The notes: generated by a model not told the origin, from the sequence alone. Shown: positions 28,262 to 37,392, counted from the stretch's first letter. The stretch: 64,000 nt of DNA from Chryseobacterium sp. (GCA_031286615.1 JAITUA010000007.1:1-64000); one strand, 5' to 3'. Numbers and translations are program-made.

Positions 28262-29176
28262 TTATTTCAATGTGAGCTTAATAAATTGTAAAAAATCGTT
28301 CTGCTGGTCTACAAATAAGTAATGTGAACAATTGTCAATAAGTTTGAAATTTTTCTTCCCGACGATATTTTTAAGATCATTCAGCTGTTTTTCTGAAAAT
28401 ATTCCATCATTCTTACCATAGACCGCAAAAATAGGGATTCCTTTTTTTCGGATGTCTTTTAAAACGGAAGTATTATCCAGGTTGTTCAGAGGTTCATTTT
28501 TATAGAACTTAAGAGGTGAATCAGAATTTCTGATGTTGTTTTTATAAAATTCACCTGTTTTGTATTCGTTTCTCAGCATTTCACTTTTGGGAGTAGGATT
28601 GGGCATGTCGAAGAAATTGAGCTTACTGGCCATTTCATAACATCTTTTTCGATAGGCTGCAGAATTTTTATCAAGATTTTCTATTTCTGTAATTTCTTTG
28701 AGCTCCGCGGAATCCGTTTTAAAATGTTCTTTTGCCTGTTTTAGAATATGATCATAGGTTTCCTGCTGCGTAAATAAAGCTCCGGCAAGAGTCAGCGAAT
28801 TTACTTTTTCAGGAAATTGAGAAGTGAATAATGTCCCAATAATTCCACCGAAACTATGGGCAAGAATATTTGCTTTTGAGATATGATAAGTTTTGTAAAT
28901 TTCTTTTAAATCCTCAAAACTTTCTTTAAAAGTCATGGCAGCATTTTCATCTTTTGAACGACCTTCACCGCGTCTGTCGTAAACAATTACATAAAATCCT
29001 TTATCAGCCAGTTTTTGAGCTGTGGTTCCTTCAAATAAAGTAGCATTTCCGCTCGGACCTCCATGAATAAAAATAATGGGAACATTTTTTGGATTTCCAT
29101 AGGCTTTAGAATATAGATTCTGTGCATTTAAAACAATAGAACTTACAATAAAGATAATGCTGAACAGTGATTTCAT
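28262..29176 (-). CDS. Exported alpha/beta hydrolase
   Basis: A 304-residue serine hydrolase with a signal peptide ending VLNAQ (about 1-19). The oxyanion-hole motif HGGPSG (38-43) is of the proline iminopeptidase type. The nucleophile elbow is AHSFGG (Ser108). The acid is probably the Asp in VYGKNDG and the base the His in DNCSHYLF near residue 285. Periplasmic esterase or peptidase activity is likely; substrate unknown. Confidence 0.8.
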   Translation of the reverse strand: MKSLFSIIFIVSSIVLNAQNLYSKAYGNPKNVPIIFIHGGPSGNATLFEGTTAQKLADKGFYVIVYDRRGEGRSKDENAAMTFKESFEDLKEIYKTYHISKANILAHSFGGIIGTLFTSQFPEKVNSLTLAGALFTQQETYDHILKQAKEHFKTDSAELKEITEIENLDKNSAAYRKRCYEMASKLNFFDMPNPTPKSEMLRNEYKTGEFYKNNIRNSDSPLKFYKNEPLNNLDNTSVLKDIRKKGIPIFAVYGKNDGIFSEKQLNDLKNIVGKKNFKLIDNCSHYLFVDQQNDFLQFIKLTLK

Positions 29177-29348
29177 GATGGTTATTTTGAGCCCTCAAAA
29201 CTACTGAATAATCTCTGAGCAGAAGATAAAATGAATGGAATTATGATTAAATTTAGAAATTAAAAATCGCTGCTGACGAACAGTTGTCATAATCCTGGTT
29301 TATCTTTACAAATCGGAAGTTTTATATAAAAACAGAAAATATATTGTA

Positions 29349-29909
29349 ATGAGTTATTGTTTAGCCATAGAAGGCATGCAGCCCGAGAGCAGAAAAGAAC
29401 TGCACAAAAATTACCATGACAACTATTATGGATATCCTATTCATGATGATAATGAATTGTTTGGAAGACTGATTCTGGAAATCAACCAGGCGGGTTTGAG
29501 TTGGGAAACCGTTCTGAAAAAAGAAGATAGCTTCAGAAAAGCATATGATCATTTTGATATTCAGAAAATAGCAGCTTATACAGAGGATGACCGCGAAAGG
29601 CTTTTGAATGACAGTGGAATTATCAGAAATAAATTAAAGGTGAACGCTGCTATTGAAAATGCTAAAACAATTATTGAATTGCAGAAGGAATTTGGTTCCT
29701 TTGAAAAATGGCTGGAACATCATCACCCCAAAACATTACAGGAATGGATGAAGTTATTCAAAAAAATATTCAAATTCACAGGCGGGGAAATAGTAAACGA
29801 ATTTCTTATGAGTACCGGATACCTTAAAGGAGCTCATCATGAAACCTGCCCGATACACTCAAAAGTTTTGGCCCAAAAACCTTTGTGGAAAGAAAATTTG
29901 AATAAATAA
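29349..29909 (+). CDS. tag: DNA-3-methyladenine glycosylase I (Tag)
   Basis: Base-excision repair enzyme that removes 3-methyladenine. The 186 residues show the Tag layout: Cys4 and the HDN-YYGYP block near the N-terminus, INQAGLSWETVLKK with the catalytic Glu, and C-terminal HHETCPIH. The zinc site of E. coli Tag (Cys4, His17, His175, Cys179) appears conserved. The usual YHDxEWG is YHDNYYG here. Monocistronic. Confidence 0.92.
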   Translation: MSYCLAIEGMQPESRKELHKNYHDNYYGYPIHDDNELFGRLILEINQAGLSWETVLKKEDSFRKAYDHFDIQKIAAYTEDDRERLLNDSGIIRNKLKVNAAIENAKTIIELQKEFGSFEKWLEHHHPKTLQEWMKLFKKIFKFTGGEIVNEFLMSTGYLKGAHHETCPIHSKVLAQKPLWKENLNK

Positions 29910-29922
29910 TAAACTTAGATTT

Positions 29923-29979
29923 CTACGGAATGACAGAGTGTGTAAATAGTGTCAAACACTTCTATTTGTTATTCCGTAG
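29923..29979. repeat. Inverted repeat with 9-bp perfect ends
   Basis: CTACGGAAT (29923-29931) and ATTCCGTAG (29971-29979) enclose 39 bp, including an inner AGTGT/ACACT pair. It is followed by GAATCCAGCTTGC words typical of dispersed intergenic repeats. Too far from the tag stop and without a T tract to be a simple terminator. Confidence 0.6.
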
Positions 29980-30040
29980 GAATCCAGCTTGCAAAAATTC
30001 AGAATAAGAAGAGGAAGCTCAATGCGGTTCACTAAGGTTT

Positions 30041-30106
30041 TAAATTTAGGCTAAAGCCAATTTGATTTTATACTCTAATTGAACGGGCTAAAGCCCGTTC
30101 CTATTG
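30041..30106 (-). repeat. Two-hairpin REP-like element, copy 2 (inverted)
   Basis: Reverse orientation: GGCTAAAGCC (30049-30058), then GAACGGGCTAAAGCCCGTTC (30081-30100) and CTATTG. The outer stem pair is A-T/T-A where copy 4 has G-C, so pairing is retained. Confidence 0.85.
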
Positions 30107-30119
30107 AATTGGTAAAATC

Positions 30120-30192
30120 ATTGTGCCTATCTTTGCTGAGTGCTGTGTCTTTGCAAACGTTTTCAAAGTTATTTTTTTAGCTTTGCGAACAT
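30120..30192. repeat. CTTTGC-rich dispersed repeat
   Basis: Contains TATCTTTGC, TGTCTTTGCAAACG and AGCTTTGCGAAC words. Related stretches lie at 36421-36490 and 50345-50402. Confidence 0.5.
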
Positions 30193-30204
30193 CGCGCTGC
30201 AATT

Positions 30205-30714
30205 TTACTTCATACTTCTCACAGAAACATCCGGCTTTTCACCTTGAGGAACAATGAAAATAGCATTATCACTGATGGTATCTCCAGGATCGAAATAATA
30301 GCTGCCGGTTACAGGAATTGTACTGCTTACAAATTTTCCGGATTTGTCATAGGCAGAATAGGTAACATTGATCATCTGAGCTTTCATTTTTAACTCTATT
30401 TTTTTAGAAGTCAGTCTTGCTCCGGTTGCATTAATGCAGTCTAATTCTACAAGGCCTATATTGCTTACAATTTGAGGAAAAGCAGATAATCTGATATTGT
30501 AGGCCTTATCTGAAGTATTTTTTACAGATGCAGAAACTTTATAGCGGTCATAGGATTTTCCACCAGATTCTACACTTTCTTTATTGAGGATATTAAAGGT
30601 GACAGCCATTCCGTTGATATCAATGGTCTGGCCATCAGAAATTTTCTGTGCATTCAGAAGGTTTCCTAAAAAAGTGAATGCTGTAAGAGTTAGAAAAAAA
30701 GTAAGGTTTTTCAT
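30205..30714 (-). CDS. Exported protein of unknown function
   Basis: A 169-residue protein with a clear signal peptide ending LLNAQ (about residue 22). The mature part is rich in beta strands (YKVSASVKNTSDKAYNIRL) and resembles an Ig-like or copper-chaperone-like extracellular fold, but no family is recognised. Monocistronic on the minus strand. Confidence 0.55.
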   Translation of the reverse strand: MKNLTFFLTLTAFTFLGNLLNAQKISDGQTIDINGMAVTFNILNKESVESGGKSYDRYKVSASVKNTSDKAYNIRLSAFPQIVSNIGLVELDCINATGARLTSKKIELKMKAQMINVTYSAYDKSGKFVSSTIPVTGSYYFDPGDTISDNAIFIVPQGEKPDVSVRSMK

Positions 30715-30793
30715 GGAAATTATTTTGAAATTTAATGTGAATTAAATTTACGTAAAAAATAATACCGTTAAAATTCTTTAATCCAAAATCTTT

Positions 30794-31159
30794 TTATTCC
30801 TTATCCATAATCTGTCTATGCTCATTTCCCCATTTTTCAAACTCCAGAATAATGGGTTTTAGTTTATACCCGATTTCTGTAAGTTCATATTCTACCCGTG
30901 GTGGAACCTCTGCAAATACTGTTCTGGTAATGATCTTGTCCTCTTCCAGTCTGCGAAGCTGAAGGGTAAGCATCCGTTCGGTAATGTTCTGAAGCTTTTT
31001 TCTAAGTTCCCCAAATCTCATTTTTCCATTGATCAGATAACAGCAGATTGCCAATGCCCATTGTCCTCCGATAATGTTGGAGGCATAGATTTCCGGACAC
31101 TCATCGGCAAGTGCTTTCTTGTTGGCAAAATTCGTTGAGGTTTCCTTTATTTTAGTCAT
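30794..31159 (-). CDS. HxlR-family winged-helix regulator
   Basis: A 121-residue MarR-like winged helix with the HxlR pattern: an N-terminal Cys (DECPEIYA), IIGGQWALAICCYL, RFGELRKKL (helix 2), ITERMLTLQLRRLEEDKII (recognition helix) and EYELTEIG (wing). Such proteins often sense reactive electrophiles or oxidants and control a divergent oxidoreductase, matching the NAD(P)H oxidoreductase that starts 92 bases away on the other strand. Confidence 0.9.
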   Translation of the reverse strand: MTKIKETSTNFANKKALADECPEIYASNIIGGQWALAICCYLINGKMRFGELRKKLQNITERMLTLQLRRLEEDKIITRTVFAEVPPRVEYELTEIGYKLKPIILEFEKWGNEHRQIMDKE

Positions 31160-31160
31160 T

Positions 31161-31231
31161 ACTTACATTTTTTATAGTACCATACAATGGGTAGCTAATG
31201 TACGAAATGTAAGTTACGTATTGTAATTTTG
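31161..31231. promoter_or_regulatory. Divergent operator/promoter of the HxlR-oxidoreductase pair
   Basis: Perfect 10-bp inverted repeat ACTTACATTT (31161-31170) and AAATGTAAGT (31205-31214), 34 bp apart, so centres are about four helical turns apart. A TAATTTTG box (TAnnTTTG, 31224-31231) ends 19 bases before the oxidoreductase ATG. Inferred as the HxlR binding region. Confidence 0.65.
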
Positions 31232-31250
31232 TATTAGAAATTTAAACATA

Positions 31251-31781
31251 ATGAAGACTTTAGTAATTGTTACCCACCCTGATATTGAAAAATCAGCGAT
31301 TAATAAGAAATGGATTGATGAATTGAAAAAATATCCTGAAAAATATACGGTTCATCAATTATACGAAGCTTATCCCGATGGAAAAATCAATGTGGCACAG
31401 GAACAAAAGATGATGGAATCTTACGATAAAATTGTATTTCAGTTTCCTTTTTACTGGTTCAGCAGTCCGCCGCTTTTGAAACAGTGGCTGGATGAGGTCA
31501 TTTTATATGGCTGGGCTTATGGAAGTAACAGCGGTTTCAAACTGGCCGGAAAGAAAATGTCATTGGCTGTTACGGCAGGAATTGATGAAGAAGGGTACAG
31601 CACATCAGGAGAGTACAAATATACCATGAAGGAGCTTTTCAGACCTTATGAACTGACCTTTGATTATATAAAAGCAGACTACAAAGAACCTTTCGTTTAT
31701 TACGGAATTGAAAGAGATTCTTCCGATGAATGGATCAACAGAAGTGTTCCCATATATCTGGAGTTTTTGGATAATTTATAA
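31251..31781 (+). CDS. NAD(P)H-dependent oxidoreductase, flavodoxin-like fold
   Basis: FMN/FAD-binding quinone or general stress reductase of the KefF/MdaB/YwrO type, 176 residues. The N-terminal phosphate loop is VTHPDIEKSAIN, and FQFPFYWFSSPPLLKQWLDEV is the family flavin/dimer signature. The final region carries the usual C-terminal helix. It is divergent from the HxlR regulator and probably induced by electrophile or quinone stress. Distinct from the similar enzyme at 63399. Confidence 0.9.
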   Translation: MKTLVIVTHPDIEKSAINKKWIDELKKYPEKYTVHQLYEAYPDGKINVAQEQKMMESYDKIVFQFPFYWFSSPPLLKQWLDEVILYGWAYGSNSGFKLAGKKMSLAVTAGIDEEGYSTSGEYKYTMKELFRPYELTFDYIKADYKEPFVYYGIERDSSDEWINRSVPIYLEFLDNL

Positions 31782-31826
31782 CAATATAAAAATGAAGTTG
31801 GACTCTTGAATTACGTGAGTTCAACT

Positions 31827-32279
31827 TTATTTCTGAATATATTCAAAGGGTTCTGGATTCCAGTCCTGCAGATATTTCTTTATCGTATTACTGTCAATAT
31901 TAAAGGGAACGTCCTCATATTTCCAGCCTTTTGAAGGAACTTTTAAATCTATAAGGTAGTTCTCAATAGAGTAGATGTCAAGAACTTTTGCATTTTTAGG
32001 TTTTATAGAATCAAAAATGATGAGAAATTTATCTCCTTTTTTGTAAGAACAATTTGTTGTTTTATAATATATTTTATTGCTAACCTGATATTTGTAATCT
32101 GTTCCTACACCATTGTTGTTCTTTTGGTGCCAATCAGTAATAGCTTCTCCAATTGTATATTTGGGAGTTTTGAGCATTCTTTTTATCCATAAATTCTCAT
32201 CGAATAAGCAGTATATGATAAGTCCTAAAGTGAGTACCAAAAGAATAATATGAAATTTTTCTGAAATCAATTTTTTCAT
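31827..32279 (-). CDS. Small membrane-anchored protein of unknown function
   Basis: A 150-residue protein with one N-terminal TM helix (about 10-25) followed by a soluble part with YKVGDKF-like strand content. ATG overlaps the stop of the preceding gene by four bases (ATGA), so it is the last cistron of a tightly packed operon from 36354. No family recognised. Confidence 0.6.
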   Translation of the reverse strand: MKKLISEKFHIILLVLTLGLIIYCLFDENLWIKRMLKTPKYTIGEAITDWHQKNNNGVGTDYKYQVSNKIYYKTTNCSYKKGDKFLIIFDSIKPKNAKVLDIYSIENYLIDLKVPSKGWKYEDVPFNIDSNTIKKYLQDWNPEPFEYIQK

Positions 32280-32755
32280 GCTCCGGTTCTATATTTCTCA
32301 TTGAACTTCTGCAGATCTATTGCCTGTTCCTGAAAATATTCTTTAAAAGTATCTGAAAGGTTTTTATCTTTAAATTTCACAACGGTATATCCACTGTCAA
32401 GAGCAATAATTTCTAAAATACTTTCCGGTACTAAAAACTGATCAGGTTCCCAAACGATGGAATCTTCAGCAGATAATTTAGAAATTAATGAAGAGTCTGA
32501 TTCAATATTATTGGGTACAGCTGATATTATTCCCCAAATTATTTGAGTATTGCTGTGATAGAGTTTTTCAAATTCTATATTATCCAAAACAAAAAAATCT
32601 TCATCAAAATTGATGGGAAGAAGTTGATCAGATATAAAATCAAGATCAGTCAGAATCCAGCGATAAACAGCAAGATTATCCCATATTGGCTTTAAAACTT
32701 CCGAAAGATTCGTATGAAATTTTACTTTTTTTATACTTCTGATTATCCAGTTCAT
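32276..32755 (-). CDS. Unknown cytoplasmic protein, operon member
   Basis: A 159-residue acidic soluble protein (WILTDLDF, TQIIWGIISAVP, ILEIIALDSGYT). It directly abuts the DUF2199 gene (its ATG ends where that stop begins) and overlaps the next gene by four bases. The size, acidity and pairing with DUF2199 resemble immunity-type small proteins, but I see no toxin partner, so this is weak inference. Confidence 0.5.
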   Translation of the reverse strand: MNWIIRSIKKVKFHTNLSEVLKPIWDNLAVYRWILTDLDFISDQLLPINFDEDFFVLDNIEFEKLYHSNTQIIWGIISAVPNNIESDSSLISKLSAEDSIVWEPDQFLVPESILEIIALDSGYTVVKFKDKNLSDTFKEYFQEQAIDLQKFNEKYRTGA

Positions 32756-33259
32756 TTATTCTCTATTTAAAACCTGATTAATTCTTTTCTCTGCTTCATC
32801 TTTTGAAATTCCATTATAAAAATCATGTACAAAAGGATGGTCATAACTTTGGTGAGGATAGACAAAAGGGCGGCCGATGGAATTATTTACCACCACAGTT
32901 GTAGGAACACTTTCCTCAAACTCATAATCTGGAAGATAGGTAGAAAGCCATCCGAAATATTCAGCTTCGAAATCTTTATTATCATAATTTTCAACATATT
33001 CACTGAAGCTTTTTTCACTCAGTGAAACCCAGATTCCATAATCCAGATCTCTGCAATCATCTGTGACTTCCTGTACAAGAACAGTACGGATAAATCTATG
33101 GGTATCTTCTTCCTCTTTTACAACACAAAGGTCTGAACTGAGTTCAGCATTCTTTAATTCTTCTTCAGATAAGCAGGAATAAAAATAAGGATATGAATAG
33201 GCTATTGCAGGCCAGTCTTCTTTTTTTTCTCCACAGCATTGGCAGATGTATTTCGTCAT
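32756..33259 (-). CDS. DUF2199 domain protein
   Basis: A 167-residue protein starting with a cysteine pair (CQCCGEKKEDWPAIAY), then LSSDLCVV and a long DYGIWVSLSEKSF block, the pattern of DUF2199. Function unknown; the N-terminal CxxC suggests metal binding. Six bases downstream of the FAD oxidase and abutting the next gene. Confidence 0.75.
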   Translation of the reverse strand: MTKYICQCCGEKKEDWPAIAYSYPYFYSCLSEEELKNAELSSDLCVVKEEEDTHRFIRTVLVQEVTDDCRDLDYGIWVSLSEKSFSEYVENYDNKDFEAEYFGWLSTYLPDYEFEESVPTTVVVNNSIGRPFVYPHQSYDHPFVHDFYNGISKDEAEKRINQVLNRE

Positions 33260-33265
33260 CGTATT

Positions 33266-34768
33266 TTATTTGTAATGTTGGTAAAATTTATTATCAAAGA
33301 TCTCAGAAGGATCATATTTTCTTTTCAGCTCAAAAAAAGATTCTGCCTGCGGATATACCTTTCTCATTTTCTCTCTGTCAATATGAAGACGGTAAGGTAA
33401 ATAGAAAGTTCCTTCATTTTTTAATGTAATATCAACAAGTTTATTGGTTAATATTTTCATGGCTTCTTCCTGCTTGTCTGTCTTTTTTTGATTGAATAAA
33501 AATACAAATCCAAATACATTTTCTCTTGCATAGTTCATATAGCTGTCTTCATCCTTTTTCACGGCACGGATGGTGATATTAAGCAAATCTAAACCTGATC
33601 TTTTCAAAACAGGTTTTATATCTTTAATAAAGTGGGTGAAGTTTCTCTCCGGGATAAAATATTCCTGCAAAAGATCTGTTGAATTCGGATCTTTGTTTTC
33701 AATAAGTGAAACGTGGTCATTCAGAAGCTCATTTCTGGAATATACTGCATTCTTTGTCATCTTATTCATTCCGGTTTCCAGATCCCAGCGAAGTCTTTTT
33801 CCATATTCACTGTTTACAGTGCTTCGGAAAACCAGACGTTTGGTTTCTTCGTTTTTAGCATTCTGCAGGGATAGCGGTAGTGGTTTTTCATCGTTTTTTT
33901 CAAAATAGTTAATGGTTGCTTCCTCTAGAAATCGTTTATCAGAAATTTTTAATCTTCCAAAAACCAGGTTAACATCAGGGTTTTCAGAAATGAACTTTTT
34001 ATAATAATTGGGATACTGATTGGTACTTAAACGGATATATTTATATTGAAGAGCAGCATTGTCTACTACTCTTAATTGAATATCAAGAATAATCCCGAAA
34101 AGTCCATAACCTCCGATTACCAGCTTGAAAAGTTCCGGGTTTTCTCCTCTGCTGCAATTAAGAATTTTTCCATTCTGATCCATCAGAGTGAAGGAAACAA
34201 CACTGGAAGAAACAGGGGGAAGGTTTTTCTGCCATCCGTGACCGTTGACACTCATTGATCCACCTACAGAAAAAGAACTGAATGCCTGCATTACAGCAAT
34301 AGATTTTCCATGTTTATCAAGGTATTTGATGGCATCTTCCCAAAGTGCTCCGGATCCGATTGTCAGGATGTTGGTCTTTTCATTCAGTTCCATATGTTTA
34401 TATGGAAGCATGTTCAGAAGAATTCCGTTAGGGTAGATGGTATGTCCTCCCATACTGTGCTGTGCTCCGGCAATTGAGATTTTTAAGTTCTTTTCCTTTG
34501 CGTATTTTATGATCTGACGGAGCTGGTTTTCAATTTCAGGCTTAGAAGTGGGAACTTTGATGAGGGTATCAATCTTCGTTAAATTCAACTGGCTTGCATC
34601 ATTGGTATAACCTTTTGGAATTTCATTTTTAATATCAGACTCGTTCCATTTAGTTTTTAGAACATGAATAACTGGAATAGAAATGAAAATAAGGATCATG
34701 GCAATCCCAAGTATTAAAATAGTTCTCTTTTTCATAGTATTTAAAAAGCTAAAATACCTAAAATTCAT
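33266..34768 (-). CDS. Membrane-anchored FAD-dependent oxidase (VAO/ALO-like)
   Basis: A 500-residue protein. One N-terminal TM helix (about 14-32) anchors an FAD-binding PCMH domain: SIAGAQHSMGGHTIYPNG (His-Ser motif), SFSVGGSMSVNGHGW, VIGGYGLFGIILD. The C-terminal DPSEIFDNKFY is typical of sugar-lactone/alditol oxidases and their relatives. The start at 34768 shares one base with the upstream stop (TAATG), suggesting translational coupling. Met12 (34735) is an alternative. Substrate unknown; pairing with a patatin lipase suggests lipid or glycolipid oxidation, as inference. Confidence 0.8.
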   Translation of the reverse strand: MNFRYFSFLNTMKKRTILILGIAMILIFISIPVIHVLKTKWNESDIKNEIPKGYTNDASQLNLTKIDTLIKVPTSKPEIENQLRQIIKYAKEKNLKISIAGAQHSMGGHTIYPNGILLNMLPYKHMELNEKTNILTIGSGALWEDAIKYLDKHGKSIAVMQAFSSFSVGGSMSVNGHGWQKNLPPVSSSVVSFTLMDQNGKILNCSRGENPELFKLVIGGYGLFGIILDIQLRVVDNAALQYKYIRLSTNQYPNYYKKFISENPDVNLVFGRLKISDKRFLEEATINYFEKNDEKPLPLSLQNAKNEETKRLVFRSTVNSEYGKRLRWDLETGMNKMTKNAVYSRNELLNDHVSLIENKDPNSTDLLQEYFIPERNFTHFIKDIKPVLKRSGLDLLNITIRAVKKDEDSYMNYARENVFGFVFLFNQKKTDKQEEAMKILTNKLVDITLKNEGTFYLPYRLHIDREKMRKVYPQAESFFELKRKYDPSEIFDNKFYQHYK

Positions 34769-36354
34769 TATCCCACCGTAGGTGTATCCTCTTCTTTCAG
34801 TATTTTCTTCTCTTTCATCGTAAGCATCATTCTTTCATATTTGTACTTTTCCCAGTCGAATCCGTTGAGAAAATCAAGGGCTGCCTGGAAACCTCTGTTG
34901 AAAAGCTCTTCCTTCTCGTCTCTTTTCATAAAGAAATTTAGCCAGCTGCTGGTTCCGCAGTTGACGCTTTGGATGCTGTATAAACGGTAAAAAGTATGTT
35001 TGGTAAGGAAGGTTTTATCATTAAAACCTTTTAAAGTACTAATGATATTCCCTGCATAGCTGAAAGGGGTTTTAAGGATTTCCGCACTGGTTTTTCCTCT
35101 TTCCGAAAGAATAGCAGAATCACTCGTCAGCTGCACTCCGAAAAGGGGCATCCTCGGATAAAAAACTTCATCGGCATGAAACAAATCAATAGGAAAATTG
35201 GAAATACTGCCCCCATCAATGAAAACTCCGGCAGGATTGATGTCTTCCGGTTTGGTATTCATCCAATATCTCCAGGCATACTTTACGGAACTATCATTTT
35301 TATTGATTTGTTTCTGAAAAGGTTCAAAGAAAAAAGGAACCGCCATAGATGCTCTTACAAATTCAGCAGGACTAATATGCTTCAGTTCCTCTTCGGACCA
35401 GTAGAGATTGGCCATGGTAGGAAGTTCCACTTTAATTTTTGCATTGATATCGGTGGTAATGACAACATATTCAGATCTAAGAAGATAAAACGGATTGTTT
35501 TTATAATAATCGTTATTGAGGGCACTTTCATAGAAAATTCTATATCGGGTCTGATCAATATGTTCCTTATTTTTTATTTTAATCTTTTCGATACTTTGCA
35601 GAGTCATTGTATAATATTCCTGTCCGTTTCCATACCGGTAGTTGAGGTTTAGATCCCGTTCTTTCTGAATAAATTTTTCGTTAAGGTTGGCTACCGTTTT
35701 TATTCCAAATTGATCCAGTGCATTTTGCATGGTATTCTGAAAAACATTTCCAGGGTTGAGACCGCTGTTTTCCTTTCTGAAATTATGATACAGCTTTTGA
35801 ATGCAGAAAAAGAGAATGACTGCCGGAATCAGAGGAATCAAAAACATTAGTTTGGCATTCAGTATAGTGGTTGAAGAAGCCAAAAAAGGAATACTGACCA
35901 GGATAATAAACAGGATTGCAGCAATAATGGCATTGATCTTAAAAAAATCCTTGTTGTTAAGCATCGCATGGAGCGTAGTTTTCACATAAGTTTTTCCATC
36001 CATAAAATCGGAAAAATCCCAGCTGAAAAGAATATCTTTGATAAGTTCACTTTTGGATTCTTCTTTGGTTTTACAGGCCGCAATGAGCATCGTATTAATA
36101 GCTCCGGCACTCGTTCCCGCTACTTTCAGAAAACGGATTCCGAATATTTCCAGGCCGTAAAGATAACCTACCAAGGCACTTCCCCAGACACCGCCGCCTT
36201 CCTGTACAAATTCTATATACTGATTCCCGGACTGATCCAGAAGATCAGAGAATTCTTTGGCGGATATATTCTCATGTAAGGCAGCCAGCTTATCTTTGGA
36301 GGCCTGCGAAAGAGAAGAATCTTCCAGAATCTTGTTGAGGCTTTCAGTGGTCAT
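34768..36354 (-). CDS. Patatin-like phospholipase with transmembrane hairpin
   Basis: Probable membrane-bound lipid acyl hydrolase, 528 residues from the start at 36354. Glycine-rich oxyanion loop GGGVWG (53-58), nucleophile GTSAG (Ser82) and the catalytic DGG near residue 378 are all intact. An insertion with two hydrophobic helices (about 140-195) lies between them. The longer frame to 36390 is disfavoured because its start codon overlaps the TACTTTTG box at 36395-36388. First gene of a five-gene operon; coupled to the FAD oxidase. Confidence 0.85.
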   Translation of the reverse strand: MTTESLNKILEDSSLSQASKDKLAALHENISAKEFSDLLDQSGNQYIEFVQEGGGVWGSALVGYLYGLEIFGIRFLKVAGTSAGAINTMLIAACKTKEESKSELIKDILFSWDFSDFMDGKTYVKTTLHAMLNNKDFFKINAIIAAILFIILVSIPFLASSTTILNAKLMFLIPLIPAVILFFCIQKLYHNFRKENSGLNPGNVFQNTMQNALDQFGIKTVANLNEKFIQKERDLNLNYRYGNGQEYYTMTLQSIEKIKIKNKEHIDQTRYRIFYESALNNDYYKNNPFYLLRSEYVVITTDINAKIKVELPTMANLYWSEEELKHISPAEFVRASMAVPFFFEPFQKQINKNDSSVKYAWRYWMNTKPEDINPAGVFIDGGSISNFPIDLFHADEVFYPRMPLFGVQLTSDSAILSERGKTSAEILKTPFSYAGNIISTLKGFNDKTFLTKHTFYRLYSIQSVNCGTSSWLNFFMKRDEKEELFNRGFQAALDFLNGFDWEKYKYERMMLTMKEKKILKEEDTPTVG

Positions 36355-36387
36355 AATATTTTGTTTTGATGGTGTTTTGGTTAAAGA

Positions 36388-36395
36388 CAAAAGTA
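36388..36395 (-). promoter_or_regulatory. -7 box of the patatin operon
   Basis: Minus-strand TACTTTTG, a perfect TAnnTTTG match, 33 bases before the ATG at 36354. No clear -33 TTG at 17-23 bases. Confidence 0.5.
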
Positions 36396-36420
36396 ATCAA
36401 CCGATTTATATTTTACCGAA

Positions 36421-36490
36421 GATAAAATCTTTGCGCCTTAAAATATTATATTTTGCATATTCTCTGCGTCTTTGCGTTGATATAAAAATT
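36421..36490 (+). repeat. CTTTGCG dispersed repeat
   Basis: Contains ATCTTTGCGCCTTAAAATAT and CTGCGTCTTTGCGTTGATA; same family as 50345-50402 and, more loosely, 30120-30192. Sits between the divergently used patatin promoter and the corA stop. Confidence 0.6.
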
Positions 36491-36492
36491 AA

Positions 36493-37392
36493 TTACCACT
36501 GTCTTCGTCTCACATAAATAAAAGTACTGATCACAACTGTTGCCATTGCTCCCAGCGTTATAAAATAACCGTATTTATGATGAAGCTCAGGCATATTATC
36601 GAAGTTCATTCCATAAACCCCGGCAATAAAGGTGATGGGTAAGAAGTAAACAGAATAGATAGCCAGAACTTTCATCACCTGATTGGCCTTTTGATCCGAA
36701 AGTGCCAGGAACATGGAAATAAGGTTGGTAATCTGAATATTTAAATGATCAAAATCCGCAACAACATCTTTATGTTTATCCTTCAAATCAACAAATTCGG
36801 AATCCTGTAAATTCAATAATTTAAATTTATCAATGGCATCTGTAGAAATTACCAGTACCCGTGAATTTAATCCTGATTTTCGTTTCAGTTTATAAAGACG
36901 GCGGATCTGGCTGGTATGATTGGTATTTTTAAGGAAAATCTCATTCTCAATATTGTCCATAGTCTCGAACAGGCTTAAGGATTCGTCATCAAAGCTTTTC
37001 ATGATCAATATAGCAATCATCAGCGTGATCTGCTGAGGATTAAGGTCTTCCTGAATCAAAGAGACTTTTTTCTTGACTTCCGTTATGCTTCTGGTTTTCA
37101 TCCTGTGGATGGTGATAATGGTATTCTCCACCAGAAAAATCCCGATCTTGGTGCTGATATCACTAATGGTATTCAGATTTTTTCTTTCCAGTTCTGTACT
37201 TTCACGAAGAAGGAAGAATTTGACATTTCCGTCTTCTTCATATTTGGGAAGGTGGTTGGGATCCATGGTATCTTCCAGCAGAAGATTATTGATTTCATAT
37301 CTTTCATGAAGGAATTTCAGGTCTTCTGCAGTAGGAGCCTCTACATCTACCCATTCGCACTGGGAGGTTCTGTATATCGTATCAATTGGCAT
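36493..37392 (-). CDS. corA: CorA-family divalent cation transporter
   Basis: Magnesium/cobalt channel, 299 residues. The invariant GMN motif is present (YGMNFDNMPE, around residue 261) between the two C-terminal TM helices. The C-terminus ends in a basic RRRQW tail. The N-terminal cytoplasmic part is the usual alpha/beta funnel with a long coiled helix. Monocistronic; divergent from fabH. Confidence 0.93.
   Translation of the reverse strand: MPIDTIYRTSQCEWVDVEAPTAEDLKFLHERYEINNLLLEDTMDPNHLPKYEEDGNVKFFLLRESTELERKNLNTISDISTKIGIFLVENTIITIHRMKTRSITEVKKKVSLIQEDLNPQQITLMIAILIMKSFDDESLSLFETMDNIENEIFLKNTNHTSQIRRLYKLKRKSGLNSRVLVISTDAIDKFKLLNLQDSEFVDLKDKHKDVVADFDHLNIQITNLISMFLALSDQKANQVMKVLAIYSVYFLPITFIAGVYGMNFDNMPELHHKYGYFITLGAMATVVISTFIYVRRRQW

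Noticed and set aside
36355-36390. Longer patatin start
   Set aside because: The start codon overlaps the TACTTTTG promoter box, and the shorter start gives a normal protein.
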